64,000 bases of DNA from Variovorax sp. N23 (GCF_025486315.1 NZ_JAOOPY010000016.1:62001-126000), one strand, 5' to 3'; positions 1 through 9,686 are shown, numbered from the stretch's first letter. The notes: generated by a model from the letters alone, not told the origin. Numbers and translations: made by a program.

Positions 1-124
1 CGCGATGACCGAGCGCGTCACGCGTGGGCGCATGGCGATGCTCGACGGCACGCACCTGTTCCCGATGGAAAAGCCGATCGCGACGGCGGCAGCGGTGGAG
101 GCGGCGCTGCGCAACCTGCTGTGA
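1..124 (+). CDS. C-terminal end of a possible alpha/beta hydrolase (partial)
   Basis: Only the last 40 codons lie in the window, in the frame starting at base 2, with stop TGA at 122-124. The visible end reads GTHLFPMEKP and then an Ala-rich helix ending in LRNLL. A GxHLFPxExP segment followed by a final helix is typical of the catalytic-His end of alpha/beta hydrolases, where the His of GTHLF would be the last member of the Ser-Asp-His triad. The nucleophile elbow is outside the window, so the family is an inference from 40 residues. The gene converges on uppP, with 24 bases between the two stops. Confidence 0.45.
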   Translation, partial: AMTERVTRGRMAMLDGTHLFPMEKPIATAAAVEAALRNLL

Positions 125-148
125 GTGCAGCGGACCGGCGTCAGGTGA

Positions 149-973
149 TCACTCCGCCCAGACCACCATCCCCGTCCACGCCGTCGCCAGCACCACGATG
201 CCGAACACGATGCGGTAGTAGGCGAAGGGCACGAAGGTGTGCGTGCTGATGTACCTCAACAGCCAGCGCACGCAGAGCCAGGCGCTCAGGAACGAGAACA
301 CCAGCCCGACCGCGAAGAGCGGGATGTCGGCCGCCGACAGCAGCGCGCGCTCCTTGTAGAGGCTGTACACGCCGGCGCCGATCAGCGTCGGGATGGCCAG
401 GAAGAAGGAGAAGTCGGTGGCGGCCTTGCGGCTCAGGCCGAGCAGCATGCCGCCGATGATGGTGGAGCCGCTGCGGCTGGTGCCGGGGATCATCGCGAAG
501 CACTGCACCAGGCCGACCTTGAGCGCGTCCCACGGCGTCATGTCGTCGACGTTCTCGATGCGGATGGAGCCGGGCGGCCGCTTTTCGGCCCACAGGATGA
601 TGAAGCCGCCGATGATGAAGGTGGTGGCGACCACGACCGGCGTGAACAGGTGTTCCTTGATCGCCTTGCCGAACAGCAGGCCGAGCACCACGGCGGGCAG
701 GAAGCCGATCAGCACGTTGAGCGCCAGCCGACGGGCCTTGGCCTGGCGCGGCAGCGCGACCACGGTCGAGTGGATCTTCTGCCAGTAGACCAGGATCACC
801 GCGAAGATCGCGCCGGTCTGGATCGCGATGTCGAACACCTTGGCCTTCGCGTCGTCGAAGCCCAGCAGCGAACCGGCGAGGATGAGGTGGCCCGTCGACG
901 AGATCGGCAGGAACTCGGTCAGCCCCTCGACGATGCCCATGACCGCGGCCTTGGCCAGCAAAACGATATCCAC
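149..973 (-). CDS. uppP: Undecaprenyl-diphosphatase UppP (BacA)
   Basis: Integral membrane phosphatase that dephosphorylates undecaprenyl diphosphate on the periplasmic side, recycling the lipid carrier for peptidoglycan and other envelope polymers; overexpression gives bacitracin resistance. The 274 residues match the usual family length. Near the N-terminus the sequence shows the EGLTEFLPISSTGH segment, and near residue 170 the second conserved loop GTSRSGSTI, which together hold the catalytic Glu, Ser, Arg and His. About eight hydrophobic segments are visible. The start is GTG, supported by AGGAG six bases upstream. It stands alone on the minus strand with its own ribosome site. Confidence 0.96.
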   Translation of the reverse strand: MDIVLLAKAAVMGIVEGLTEFLPISSTGHLILAGSLLGFDDAKAKVFDIAIQTGAIFAVILVYWQKIHSTVVALPRQAKARRLALNVLIGFLPAVVLGLLFGKAIKEHLFTPVVVATTFIIGGFIILWAEKRPPGSIRIENVDDMTPWDALKVGLVQCFAMIPGTSRSGSTIIGGMLLGLSRKAATDFSFFLAIPTLIGAGVYSLYKERALLSAADIPLFAVGLVFSFLSAWLCVRWLLRYISTHTFVPFAYYRIVFGIVVLATAWTGMVVWAE

Positions 974-1050
974 GCGTGCTCCTTTGAAAGAGCCTGGATT
1001 ATCGCGATCGCGTGCGTCAGGTGAGGTTCAGACTGCGCGTGCTTGTGGCG

Positions 1051-1749
1051 CTACGCCAGCCGCGCGCGCAGCGCCCGCACGGCGCTGTCGACGGTGGTCA
1101 GCACCGGCAGGCCGGTCGCGGCCTCGCAGGCCGCGCGTGCGCGCGCCATGCTGAACTGCGCCAGCGCGATGCGCTCGCAGCCCCGCGCCTTCAGGGCCAC
1201 GGCCTGTTCGGCGATCAGGGCGTCGTGCGTGGGGCCGTCGCCGCGGTTCAAGGCATCGAGCGCGCCCGCAGCCAGGGCGGTCTCGAGCACGATGCCTTCG
1301 GGGAATTCCGGCGGCATGGACGCCAGCGTCGGCGCGAAGGTCGAGATCAGCCCCAGCACGCCGCGGCCGACGGCCGCCTCGGCGATCATGGCCTCGTTGG
1401 GCTTGAGCACCGGCATCGCCGCATGGCGCCGCGCCACCGCCTCGATGCACGGCCCGAAGGCCGAGCAGGTGAAGAGGATGCCCTGGGCGCCGGTGTCGAC
1501 CGCGTATTGCGCCAGCCGCTGGAAGCGCTCGTGCATCGCCGCGTCCAGCCCCTGCCCCGGCCCCTGCGCGTTCCGCGCGAGGTCGGCGGACAGGCTGTCG
1601 TCCAGCAGGTTCATGCGCTGCGCCTGCGGCCAGTCGCGCACGAAGGCGGCGTTGATCGGGTCGACGGAATGGGCGAGTGCGTGGATCAGGGCGATGCGGG
1701 TCATGCGGTGTTCACGGAGCTGGGCGAGGAGGGCAATGATCGTCTGCAT
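1051..1749 (-). CDS. Aspartate/glutamate racemase-superfamily protein
   Basis: Cytosolic protein of the Asp/Glu/hydantoin racemase superfamily (arylmalonate decarboxylase-like fold). The sequence shows a first active-site-like cysteine in ILFTCSAFG near residue 100 and the Rossmann-like repeats of the family. The second half has LAQFSMA where classical two-cysteine racemases carry their second catalytic Cys, so the enzyme may be a one-cysteine lyase or decarboxylase rather than a racemase. The substrate cannot be told. It follows the outer-membrane efflux gene by six bases and is probably the last gene of the RND operon. A second possible start is the ATG at 1704 (MTRIALIH), which looks like a more natural N-terminus. 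Confidence 0.75.
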   Translation of the reverse strand: MQTIIALLAQLREHRMTRIALIHALAHSVDPINAAFVRDWPQAQRMNLLDDSLSADLARNAQGPGQGLDAAMHERFQRLAQYAVDTGAQGILFTCSAFGPCIEAVARRHAAMPVLKPNEAMIAEAAVGRGVLGLISTFAPTLASMPPEFPEGIVLETALAAGALDALNRGDGPTHDALIAEQAVALKARGCERIALAQFSMARARAACEAATGLPVLTTVDSAVRALRARLA

Positions 1750-1755
1750 GCATTG

Positions 1756-3183
1756 TCAGCGCGGCGCTTGCCAGCCGCCGCCCAGACCCTGGATCAACCC
1801 CACGGCCGCCGTCTGCCGATTGACCTGCAGCTGCAGCACCGTGCGCCGCGCGCTCAGCGCCGAGGCCTGTGCCGTGACCACCTCGGTGTAGCTCACCTGG
1901 CCCGCCCGGTAGCGGTTGAGGATCTGCTGCTCGGTGCGGTCCGCGGCGGCCGAGGCTTCGCGGCGCAAGGCCTCCTGCGCGGCCAGGCTGGCGGTGGCGG
2001 TGAGCTGGTCTTCGACGCCCTGGAAGGCGGTCAGCACGGTCTGCCGATAACTCGCCACCGAAGCGTCGTACGAGGCCTTGGCCGCATCCACCTGCGCGCC
2101 GATGGCGCCCGCGTCGAACAGCACCTGCGCCGCCGAGAGGCCGATCGACCACAGCGTGTTCGAGGCGCTGAACAGGTCCGACACGCGGCTGGCCGAACGC
2201 CCGAGCGATGCGCTCAGGCTGAAGCTCGGGTAATACGCCGAGCGCGCGATGCCGATCTGCGCATTGGCCTTGGCCACGGCCCGCTCGGCCGCTGCGATGT
2301 CGGGCCGGCGTTGCAGCAGCGTCGACGGCACGCCCAGGGGCACCGCGGGCACGACGGGTGTCCACGCCGTCTCGACCGGCAGCTGGAAGTCGGCCGGCGC
2401 AACGCCGATCAGCACCGCGATGGCATGCTCGTAGGTGTCGCGCGTGCGCTGCAGCGCGACGCGGTCGGCACGCGTGTTGACCAGCTGCGTCTGCGCCTGC
2501 AGCACGTCGCTCTGCGCGGCGATGCCGGCCTCGTAGCGGTTGCGCGTGATGGCGTAGGCGCGCTCGTAGCCTTCGAGCGTCTCGGCCAGCAACGCGAGTT
2601 CGGCATCGGCCTCGCGCAGCGAGAAGTAGTTGGATGCGAGCTCGCCCTGCGCCGACAGGCGCGCCGCGGCCAGGTCGGCCTCGCTCGCCTGTGCCTGGGC
2701 CTGCGCGCTGCTGACGTTCTCGCGCAGCTTTCCCCACAGGTCGGGCGCCCAGTCCGCCCCCAGTGTCGCGCTGGCGCTGCCGCGCGCATCGCCGGCGCCG
2801 CGGGTGCCACTGCGCTGGGCGCTGCCCGACAGCGACACCGTCGGGAACAGCGACGCCCGTGCCTCGCGCACCAGCGCCTGGGCCTGCGCGTAGTTCGCCA
2901 CCGCGATCGCGATGTTCTGGTTGGACACCTGCACGCGCTCGACCAGGGCATTGAGCCCCGCGTCACCGAAGAGCTGCCACCACGGGCCGCGCTCGAAGGC
3001 ATCGGCCGGCGCGGCCGGCAGCCAGCCCTCGGCGGCGGGCGCCTCCTTCCAGGCGCCGGGCGACACCACGACCGGGCGCTCGTACGCCGGCCCCACCGCG
3101 CAGGCGGTGAGCGAGCCGGCGGCGGCCAGCGCCATCAGGGTGGGCAGGAAGGACGATCGGGAACGCATGGCTTGTTTCTTCAT
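1756..3183 (-). CDS. RND efflux outer membrane lipoprotein (NodT/OprM type)
   Basis: TolC-like outer membrane channel of a tripartite RND pump. The N-terminus has a lipoprotein signal peptide ending in the lipobox LTAC, so the mature protein would be acylated at that Cys, and it is followed by VGPAYERP, the usual start of NodT-family channels. The 475 residues contain two homologous halves rich in Ala/Gln heptads (the alpha-barrel) and the segment RRPDIAAAERA typical of the family. It sits downstream of mdtC on the same strand, separated by 108 bases that hold a dispersed hairpin repeat, so it probably serves this pump. An in-frame ATG at 3168 is an alternative start. Confidence 0.93.
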   Translation of the reverse strand: MKKQAMRSRSSFLPTLMALAAAGSLTACAVGPAYERPVVVSPGAWKEAPAAEGWLPAAPADAFERGPWWQLFGDAGLNALVERVQVSNQNIAIAVANYAQAQALVREARASLFPTVSLSGSAQRSGTRGAGDARGSASATLGADWAPDLWGKLRENVSSAQAQAQASEADLAAARLSAQGELASNYFSLREADAELALLAETLEGYERAYAITRNRYEAGIAAQSDVLQAQTQLVNTRADRVALQRTRDTYEHAIAVLIGVAPADFQLPVETAWTPVVPAVPLGVPSTLLQRRPDIAAAERAVAKANAQIGIARSAYYPSFSLSASLGRSASRVSDLFSASNTLWSIGLSAAQVLFDAGAIGAQVDAAKASYDASVASYRQTVLTAFQGVEDQLTATASLAAQEALRREASAAADRTEQQILNRYRAGQVSYTEVVTAQASALSARRTVLQLQVNRQTAAVGLIQGLGGGWQAPR

Positions 3184-3211
3184 GTCAGCGGCTCGAGTCG
3201 TGGGAGTCGGG

Positions 3212-3292
3212 GGATACCGCGGAACCGGCTTTGCCGGGCCGCTGGTATCGCCCCCTTGAGGGGGAGGCGCCGCAGGCGCTTCGGGGGTGGGT
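3212..3292. repeat. Dispersed hairpin-rich intergenic repeat (REP-like)
   Basis: The gap between mdtC and the outer membrane lipoprotein gene is filled by an element with three short inverted repeats: GGC/GCC around a TTT loop near 3226, CCCCC/GGGGG around 3250-3264, and GGCGCC/GGCGC just after. Elements of this style occur between genes in many Comamonadaceae genomes; that is from memory and not a search. Only one copy was noticed in this window. It could act as an mRNA-stabilising or partial termination signal inside the efflux operon. Confidence 0.55.
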
Positions 3293-6200
3293 CATATCAC
3301 TCTGGCAAGGTGTTTTTCGTTCGGCGCGGGGCGGCGCAGCTTGTCCATCAGCACGTAGACCACCGGCGTCGTCAGCAGCGTGAGCAGCTGGCTGGCGATC
3401 AGCCCGCCGACGATGGCCACGCCCAGCGGCTGGCGCAACTCGGCACCTTGCCCGAAGCCGATGGCCAGCGGCAGCGCACCGAGGATGGCCGCCAGCGTGG
3501 TCATCAGGATCGGGCGGAAGCGCAGCATGCAGGCCTCGCGCACCGCCTCGGTCGCCGAAAGCCCGCGCGAGCGCTCGGCCTCCAGCGCGAAGTCGATGAT
3601 CATGATGGCGTTCTTCTTCACGATGCCGATCAGCAGGAAGAGCCCGATCAACGCGATGATCGACAGCTCCATGCGGAACAGCAGCAGCGCCAGCACCGCG
3701 CCCACGCCGGCCGAGGGCAGCGTGGTCAGCACCGTGATCGGGTGGATCAGGCTTTCGTACAGGATGCCCAGCACGATGTAGATCACGACGATGGCCGCGA
3801 CGATCAGCAGCATCTGCTGCGCGTTGGACTGCTCCGCCGCGCGCGCCGTGCCCGAGAAGCTGCCGCGCACGTTGACCGGCATGGCGATGTCGTTCTCGGC
3901 CTGCTTGACCAGGCGCTGGCCTTCGGCCAGGGTCACGCCGTCGGCCAGGCTGAACGACACGGTGCTCGAGAGCTCGGTGTCCTCATGGCTGATGGAGCTG
4001 GGCACCGCGCGCTCGCTCAGCTTCGCGAAGGCGGCCAGTGGCACCATGTTGGTCGTGCTCGACGCCAGGGCCTGGCCGGCCGACGAGTTGCGCGCACCGG
4101 GGTTGGCCGAGGTGGTGGTCGAGGTGCCGGTGGCCGCGTCGGTGGTGTTCTGTACCGAACTCACCGCGGTGGCGCCGCTCGCGGTCGTCGTCGTGGTGAG
4201 CGTCGAGGGCACGTACAGGTCCTTCAGCACGGTCGGCGCGGGCTGGAAGCGCGGCGCCCACTCCATGATCACCGAGTACTGGTTGAGGTCGTTGTAGATG
4301 GTCGCCACCGAGCGCTGACCGTAGGCGTTGTAGAGCGCGTTGTCGACCGCGCTCGACGTCACGCCCAGCCGCGTCGCCGCATCGCGGTCGACCTCAACGA
4401 AGGTCTCGACGCCGTTGTCCGACGATTCGCCGTCGACGTCGGTCAGCTGCGGAATTTCCTTGAGCCGCTCGGCCAGCTTGTTCGACCAGGTGCGCAGGTC
4501 GCTCAGGCTGTCGCTCTTGAGGGTGTACTGGTAGGCCGAGTTGCTCTGCCGACCGCCCATGCGCAGGTCCTGCACCGGACCGAGGAACACGCGCAGCCCG
4601 GTCAGCTGGTTGAGCTTGGGGCGCAGCCGGTCGATCACCGCCTGGGTCTTGACCTTGCGCTCGGCCAGCGGCTTGAGGTTGACGAACATGAAGCCGCCAC
4701 CCGCGCGAGAGCCGCCCGCGAAGCCCACCACCGTGTCGACCGCCGGGTCGGCATGGATGATGTCGACCGCCTCCTTCAGCTTGGCGGTGAGCGCCACCGA
4801 CGAGATGCTCTGGTCGGCGCGCAGGCCGGCGTTGAGCTGCCCGTTGTCCTGCTGCGGGAAATAGCCCTTGGGCACGGCGATGAAGAGGTACACGTTGAGC
4901 GCGATCACGGCCACAAGGACCGCCATCACGACCAGCTTGGCCGACAGCGCCCAGTCGAGGCTGTGGCCGTACACGCGCAGGCTCCACTGCCACAGGCGCT
5001 CGGTCCAGCGCATGAAGGGCCCGCTGATGCGGCCCGGCCGCTTGCGCGCGTAGTAGCTCTCGGCGCGCAGCAACATTGCGCACATCATCGGCGTGGTGGT
5101 GAGCGAAATCACCAGCGAGATCAGGACCGAGGCCGACAGCGTGACCGCGAACTCGCGAAACAACCGCCCCACCTGCCCGCCCATGAACAGCAGCGGGATG
5201 AACACCGCCACCAGCGACAGGCTGATCGACAGCACCGTGAAGCCGACCTCGCGCGCCCCGCGCAGCGCCGCCGACACGCGGTCCATGCCGTTCTCGATGT
5301 GGCGCTGCGTGTTCTCGAGCACCACGATGGCGTCGTCGACCACGAAGCCGGTGGCGACGGTCAGCGCCATCAGGCTCAGGTTGTTGAGCGAGAAGCCCAG
5401 CAGGTGCATCACGCCGAAGGTGCCCAGCAGCGACACCACGGTCGCCACCGCCGGGATGATGGTGGCGCGCGCGCGGCGCAGGAAGACACCGACCACCAGC
5501 ACCACGAGCACCACCGACATCACCAGCGTCAGCTCGACCTCGTGCAGCGACGAGCGGATGGAGTTGGTGCGGTCGGACGCGACCTGCACGTCGATGTCGG
5601 CCGGCAGCTGCGCGCGCAGTTCGGGGATGAGCTGGCGCACACCGTCCACCGTCTCGATGATGTTGGCGCCCGGCTGCTGCGTGACCAGCACGATCACCGC
5701 CGGCTGGCCGTTGAACAGGCCCACCGTGCGCGTGTTCTCGACGCTGTCGATCACTTCGGCCACGTCGCGCAGCCGCACGGCGGCACCGTTGCGCCAGGCG
5801 ATGACGAGGTCTCGGTAGTCCGCCGCGCGCAGGCCCGGCGCCGGCGTGTAGACCTGCAGCCGCCGGTCGTCGCTCTCGATCGTGCCCTTGGGGCGGTTGG
5901 CATTGTTGGCCTGGATGGCGGCGCGCACGTCTTCGGTGCTGATGCCCAGGCGGTTGAGCGAGAACGGCTCCAGCTCGATGCGCACCGCCGGCAGCGAGCC
6001 GCCGCCGATCTCCACGTCGCCCACGCCTTCGACCTGCGACAGGCGCTGGCTCACGATGTTCGACACCGCGTCGTAGATCTGCCCCGGGGTACGCGTCTTC
6101 GAGGTGAGCGTGAGGATGATCACCGGCGCGGCCGTCGGGTTGACCTTGCGGTAGGTCGGGTTGCTGCGCAGCGTCGACGGCAGGTCGGCGCGCGCCGCGT

Positions 6201-6537
6201 TGATGGCCGCCTGCACCTCGCGTGCGGCCGAGTCGATGTTGCGGCTGAGGTCGAACTGCAGCGTGACCCGCGCGGAGCCGTTGGAACTGTTCGACGTGAG
6301 CTCGTTGACCCCCGGTATCACGCCCAGCCGCCGTTCCAGCGGCGTGGCCACGCTCGACGCCATGGTGCTCGGGCTCGCGCCAGGCAGGCTGGCCGACACC
6401 GAGATCGTCGGGAAGTCGACCTGCGGCAGGGGCGACACCGGCAGCACGAAGAAGGCCATGATGCCGGCCAGCGCGATGCCGATCGTCAGCAGGACGGTCG
6501 CGATCGGACGCTCGACGAAGAGCTTCGACAGGTTCAT
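3292..6537 (-). CDS. mdtC: RND efflux permease, MdtC-like
   Basis: Inner-membrane proton-driven multidrug transporter subunit. The N-terminus (FVERPIAT, then PQVDFPTISV) and the GxxxDDAIVVLEN segment in the fourth membrane helix, holding the proton-relay Asp pair, are those of HAE1-type RND pumps; order and similarity point to MdtC. It has 12 predicted membrane helices and two large periplasmic loops. At 1081 residues it is about 55 longer than Escherichia coli MdtC, and the excess lies in one Thr/Ser/Ala-rich stretch near residues 774-829. Its ATG overlaps the mdtB stop (ATGA), so translation is coupled. MdtB and MdtC form a mixed trimer. Confidence 0.94.
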   Translation of the reverse strand: MNLSKLFVERPIATVLLTIGIALAGIMAFFVLPVSPLPQVDFPTISVSASLPGASPSTMASSVATPLERRLGVIPGVNELTSNSSNGSARVTLQFDLSRNIDSAAREVQAAINAARADLPSTLRSNPTYRKVNPTAAPVIILTLTSKTRTPGQIYDAVSNIVSQRLSQVEGVGDVEIGGGSLPAVRIELEPFSLNRLGISTEDVRAAIQANNANRPKGTIESDDRRLQVYTPAPGLRAADYRDLVIAWRNGAAVRLRDVAEVIDSVENTRTVGLFNGQPAVIVLVTQQPGANIIETVDGVRQLIPELRAQLPADIDVQVASDRTNSIRSSLHEVELTLVMSVVLVVLVVGVFLRRARATIIPAVATVVSLLGTFGVMHLLGFSLNNLSLMALTVATGFVVDDAIVVLENTQRHIENGMDRVSAALRGAREVGFTVLSISLSLVAVFIPLLFMGGQVGRLFREFAVTLSASVLISLVISLTTTPMMCAMLLRAESYYARKRPGRISGPFMRWTERLWQWSLRVYGHSLDWALSAKLVVMAVLVAVIALNVYLFIAVPKGYFPQQDNGQLNAGLRADQSISSVALTAKLKEAVDIIHADPAVDTVVGFAGGSRAGGGFMFVNLKPLAERKVKTQAVIDRLRPKLNQLTGLRVFLGPVQDLRMGGRQSNSAYQYTLKSDSLSDLRTWSNKLAERLKEIPQLTDVDGESSDNGVETFVEVDRDAATRLGVTSSAVDNALYNAYGQRSVATIYNDLNQYSVIMEWAPRFQPAPTVLKDLYVPSTLTTTTTASGATAVSSVQNTTDAATGTSTTTSANPGARNSSAGQALASSTTNMVPLAAFAKLSERAVPSSISHEDTELSSTVSFSLADGVTLAEGQRLVKQAENDIAMPVNVRGSFSGTARAAEQSNAQQMLLIVAAIVVIYIVLGILYESLIHPITVLTTLPSAGVGAVLALLLFRMELSIIALIGLFLLIGIVKKNAIMIIDFALEAERSRGLSATEAVREACMLRFRPILMTTLAAILGALPLAIGFGQGAELRQPLGVAIVGGLIASQLLTLLTTPVVYVLMDKLRRPAPNEKHLARVI

Positions 6538-9500
6538 GGCGCCTCGGCCACGGCTTCGGGGTCGTCCCCTTCACGGCGGCGCGAGAAGCGGCGCCCCACG
6601 CGGTCGAAGGCCAGGTAGATCACCGGCGTGGTGAACAGCGTGAGCATCTGGCTGAGCACCAGCCCGCCGAAGATCGCCAGGCCCAGCGGCCGGCGCAGCT
6701 CAGCGCCCTCGCCCCAGCCCAGCATCAGCGGCACCGCAGCGAAGAGCGCGGCCAGCGTGGTCATCAGGATCGGGCGGAAGCGCAGCAGCGCAGCCTGGTG
6801 GATCGCCTCCTGCGGCGACTTGCCCTGACGCCGCTCGGCGTCGATCGCGAAGTCGATCATCATGATCGCGTTCTTCTTCACGATGCCGATCAGCAGGATG
6901 ATGCCGATGATGCCGATCACACCCAGGTCGTTGCCGGTGACCATCAGCGCCAGCAGCGCGCCGACACCGGCCGAGGGCAGCGTCGACAGGATCGTGAGCG
7001 GGTGCACGTAGCTTTCGTACAGCACGCCCAGCACGATGTACACGCAGATCACTGCCGCGAGGATGAGCCACAGCTGGTTGGCCAGCGACTTCTCGTAGGC
7101 GCCCGCGGCACCCAGGAAGTTCATCGTGATGCTCGATGGCAGGCCGATCTCCCGCGCCGCCGCGCGGATGGCCGAGACCGACTTGCCCAGCGCCACGCCC
7201 GGCGCCGTGTCGAAGCCGACGGTGGCGGCCGGGTACTGCGCCACGCGCGTGACCTGCAGCGGCGCGAGCTGCTCGCGCACCGTCGCGAAGGACGACAGCG
7301 GCGTGGCCGTGCCGGCGCCGGTGCGCAGCTGCAGCGTGCCCAGGCCCTGGATCGATGCGAGCCCTTCGCGCTGCGCTTCGAGGATCACGCGGTACTGGTT
7401 GGTCTCGGTGAAGATGGTCGAGACGATGCGCTGGCCGAAGGCGCTGTAGAGCGCATCGTCGACCGAGCTGGCCGTGACCGACAGGCGCGACGCGGTGTTG
7501 CGGTCGATGTCGACATAGGCGGCCAGGCCCTGCGCGCCGGCATCGGTGGTCGCGTTGCGCACCAGCGGCTCCTTCGCGAGGCGCTCGACCAGCTTCTTGG
7601 CCCAGCCGTTGACGGCGGCCGTGTCGACGCCTTCGAGCGACACGCGGAACTCGGTGGGGCCGGTCTCGGCGTCGATGGTCAGGTCCTGCGTGGGCTGCAG
7701 GTAGAGCTTGGCACCGGCCACGTCGCGGCTGACACGCTCGCTCAGCCGCGTCATGATGGCCTGCTGGTCGCCACGGCCTTCGCGCAGGTTGACCAGCACG
7801 CTGCCGGTGTTGAGCGTGGTGTTGTTCGCCGCGTCGACGCCCACCACCGAACTCACGCTGCGCACCTCGGGGTCGCGCAGGATGGCGTTGGCGGCCGCCT
7901 GCTGGATCTCGGCCATGCGCAGGTACGACACGTCCTGCGACGCCTCGATGCGGCCCTTGAGCTGACCGGTGTCCTGCGTCGGGAACAGGCCCTTGGGGAT
8001 GGCGATGTAGAGGAGCACCGTGAGGGCCATCGTGGCCACGGCGACGATCAGCGTCAGCGGCTGGTGGCGCAGCACCCATTGCAGCCAGACGTCGTAGCGC
8101 GCGATCACGCGGTCGAAGAAGCGCTGCACGGCGTGGCCGAAGCGGCCGCCCTGCGCCGCCTCGGGCTTGAGCCAGCGCGCCGACATCATCGGCACCAGCG
8201 TGAGCGAGACGACCGCCGAGATCAGGATGGTGATCGCCAGCGTGACCGCGAACTCGCGGAACAGCCGGCCCACCACGTCGCTCATGAAGAGCAGCGGGAT
8301 CAGCACGGCGATGAGCGAGACCGTCAGCGAGATGATGGTGAAGCCGATCTGCGTCGCGCCCTTGAGCGCGGCGGCGAAGGGCTTCTCGCCCTCTTCCAGA
8401 TAGCGCGCGATGTTCTCGATCATCACGATCGCATCGTCGACGACGAAGCCGGTCGCGATGGTCAGCGCCATCAGGCTCAGGTTGTTGAGCGAATAACCCA
8501 GCAGGTACATCAGCCCGCAGCTGCCGATGAGCGAGATCGGCACCGCAATGCTGGCGATGACCGTGGCGCGGATGTTGTGCAGGAAGAAGAAGATCACCAG
8601 CACGACCAGCACGACGGCCAGGATGAGTTCGAGCTGCACATGATGAACCGACGCGCGGATGCCGGTGGTGCGGTCCGACAGGATTTCCACGCGCACGGAA
8701 CCGGGCAGCGAGGCCTGCAGCTCGGGCAGCTGCTTGCGGATGGCATCGACCGTCGCGATCACGTTGGCGCCCGGCTGGCGCTGCACGTTGAGGATCACCG
8801 CAGGACGCAGGGTTCCCTCGGAATTCGCCTCGTCGCCCTTCAGTGCCGCCCACGCGCCGAGCTGCGTGTTCTCGGCGCCGTCGACCACGCGCGCCACATC
8901 GGTCATGCGCACCGGCGCGCCGTTCTTCCAGGCGACGATCAGGTTCTTGTAGTCGGCCGCGGTGACCAGCTGGTCGTTCGCGTTGATGGTGTACGAGCGC
9001 TTCGGGCCGTCGAAGCTGCCCTTGGCGCTGTTGGCATTGGCCGCGGTGATGGCGCTGCGCAGCGTGTCCAGGCCGATGCCGACGGAGGCGAGCGCGTTGG
9101 TGTCGGCCTGGATGCGCACCGCCGGCCGCTGCCCACCCGAGAGCGTGACCAGACCGACCCCGGTGACCTGACTCATCTTCTGCGCGAGCCGCGTGTTCAC
9201 CAGGTTCTGCACCTCGGTGAGCGGCATCGTGTCGGAGCTGACCGCCAGCGTGAGGATGGGCGAATCGGCCGGGTTGACCTTGGCGTAGACCGGCGGCGCC
9301 GGCAGGTCGGCCGGCAGGAGGGAGCTGCCCGCGTTGATGGCCGCCTGCACCTGCTGCTCGGCCACATCCAGCGTCTCGGTCAGGTCGAATTGCAACGTGA
9401 CGATCGACACACCGGCGGCGCTGGTCGAGCTCATGCGGTTGAGCCCGGACATCTGTCCGAACTGGCGCTCCAGCGGCGCGGTGACGGTACGGCTCATCAC

Positions 9501-9671
9501 CTCAGGGCTGCCGCCCGGGTAGAGCGTCTGCACCTGGATGGTCGGGTAGTCGACCTGCGGCAGGGCGGCCAGCGGCAGGAAGCGCAGGCCGACCAGGCCG
9601 GCCAGCACGATGGCGAGCATCAGCAGCCCGGTGGCGACCGGGCGCTCGATGAAGGGACGGGAGGGGCTCAC
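6534..9671 (-). CDS. mdtB: RND efflux permease, MdtB-like
   Basis: Second inner-membrane RND subunit, partner of the MdtC-like protein. It has 1045 residues, the normal length, starting with FIERPVATGLL and PQVDYPTIQV, and carries the DDAIVMIEN proton-relay motif in the fourth membrane helix. No Ser/Thr-rich insert is seen, unlike in its neighbour. The start is GTG at 9671, 15 bases after the mdtA stop, and the stop overlaps the mdtC start by ATGA. In Escherichia coli the MdtB2C trimer exports bile salts and novobiocin and mdtABC is activated by BaeR; no two-component genes lie beside the operon here. Confidence 0.94.
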   Translation of the reverse strand: MSPSRPFIERPVATGLLMLAIVLAGLVGLRFLPLAALPQVDYPTIQVQTLYPGGSPEVMSRTVTAPLERQFGQMSGLNRMSSTSAAGVSIVTLQFDLTETLDVAEQQVQAAINAGSSLLPADLPAPPVYAKVNPADSPILTLAVSSDTMPLTEVQNLVNTRLAQKMSQVTGVGLVTLSGGQRPAVRIQADTNALASVGIGLDTLRSAITAANANSAKGSFDGPKRSYTINANDQLVTAADYKNLIVAWKNGAPVRMTDVARVVDGAENTQLGAWAALKGDEANSEGTLRPAVILNVQRQPGANVIATVDAIRKQLPELQASLPGSVRVEILSDRTTGIRASVHHVQLELILAVVLVVLVIFFFLHNIRATVIASIAVPISLIGSCGLMYLLGYSLNNLSLMALTIATGFVVDDAIVMIENIARYLEEGEKPFAAALKGATQIGFTIISLTVSLIAVLIPLLFMSDVVGRLFREFAVTLAITILISAVVSLTLVPMMSARWLKPEAAQGGRFGHAVQRFFDRVIARYDVWLQWVLRHQPLTLIVAVATMALTVLLYIAIPKGLFPTQDTGQLKGRIEASQDVSYLRMAEIQQAAANAILRDPEVRSVSSVVGVDAANNTTLNTGSVLVNLREGRGDQQAIMTRLSERVSRDVAGAKLYLQPTQDLTIDAETGPTEFRVSLEGVDTAAVNGWAKKLVERLAKEPLVRNATTDAGAQGLAAYVDIDRNTASRLSVTASSVDDALYSAFGQRIVSTIFTETNQYRVILEAQREGLASIQGLGTLQLRTGAGTATPLSSFATVREQLAPLQVTRVAQYPAATVGFDTAPGVALGKSVSAIRAAAREIGLPSSITMNFLGAAGAYEKSLANQLWLILAAVICVYIVLGVLYESYVHPLTILSTLPSAGVGALLALMVTGNDLGVIGIIGIILLIGIVKKNAIMMIDFAIDAERRQGKSPQEAIHQAALLRFRPILMTTLAALFAAVPLMLGWGEGAELRRPLGLAIFGGLVLSQMLTLFTTPVIYLAFDRVGRRFSRRREGDDPEAVAEAP

Positions 9672-9686
9672 GCGTGGCGCCTCCGC

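Noticed and set aside
1012..6618. Long open frame of 1868 codons on the plus strand
   Set aside because: It is antisense to the racemase-like, outer membrane and mdtC genes, is full of Arg, Gln, His and Gly runs, and has no start signal. High-GC DNA leaves such frames open by codon bias.
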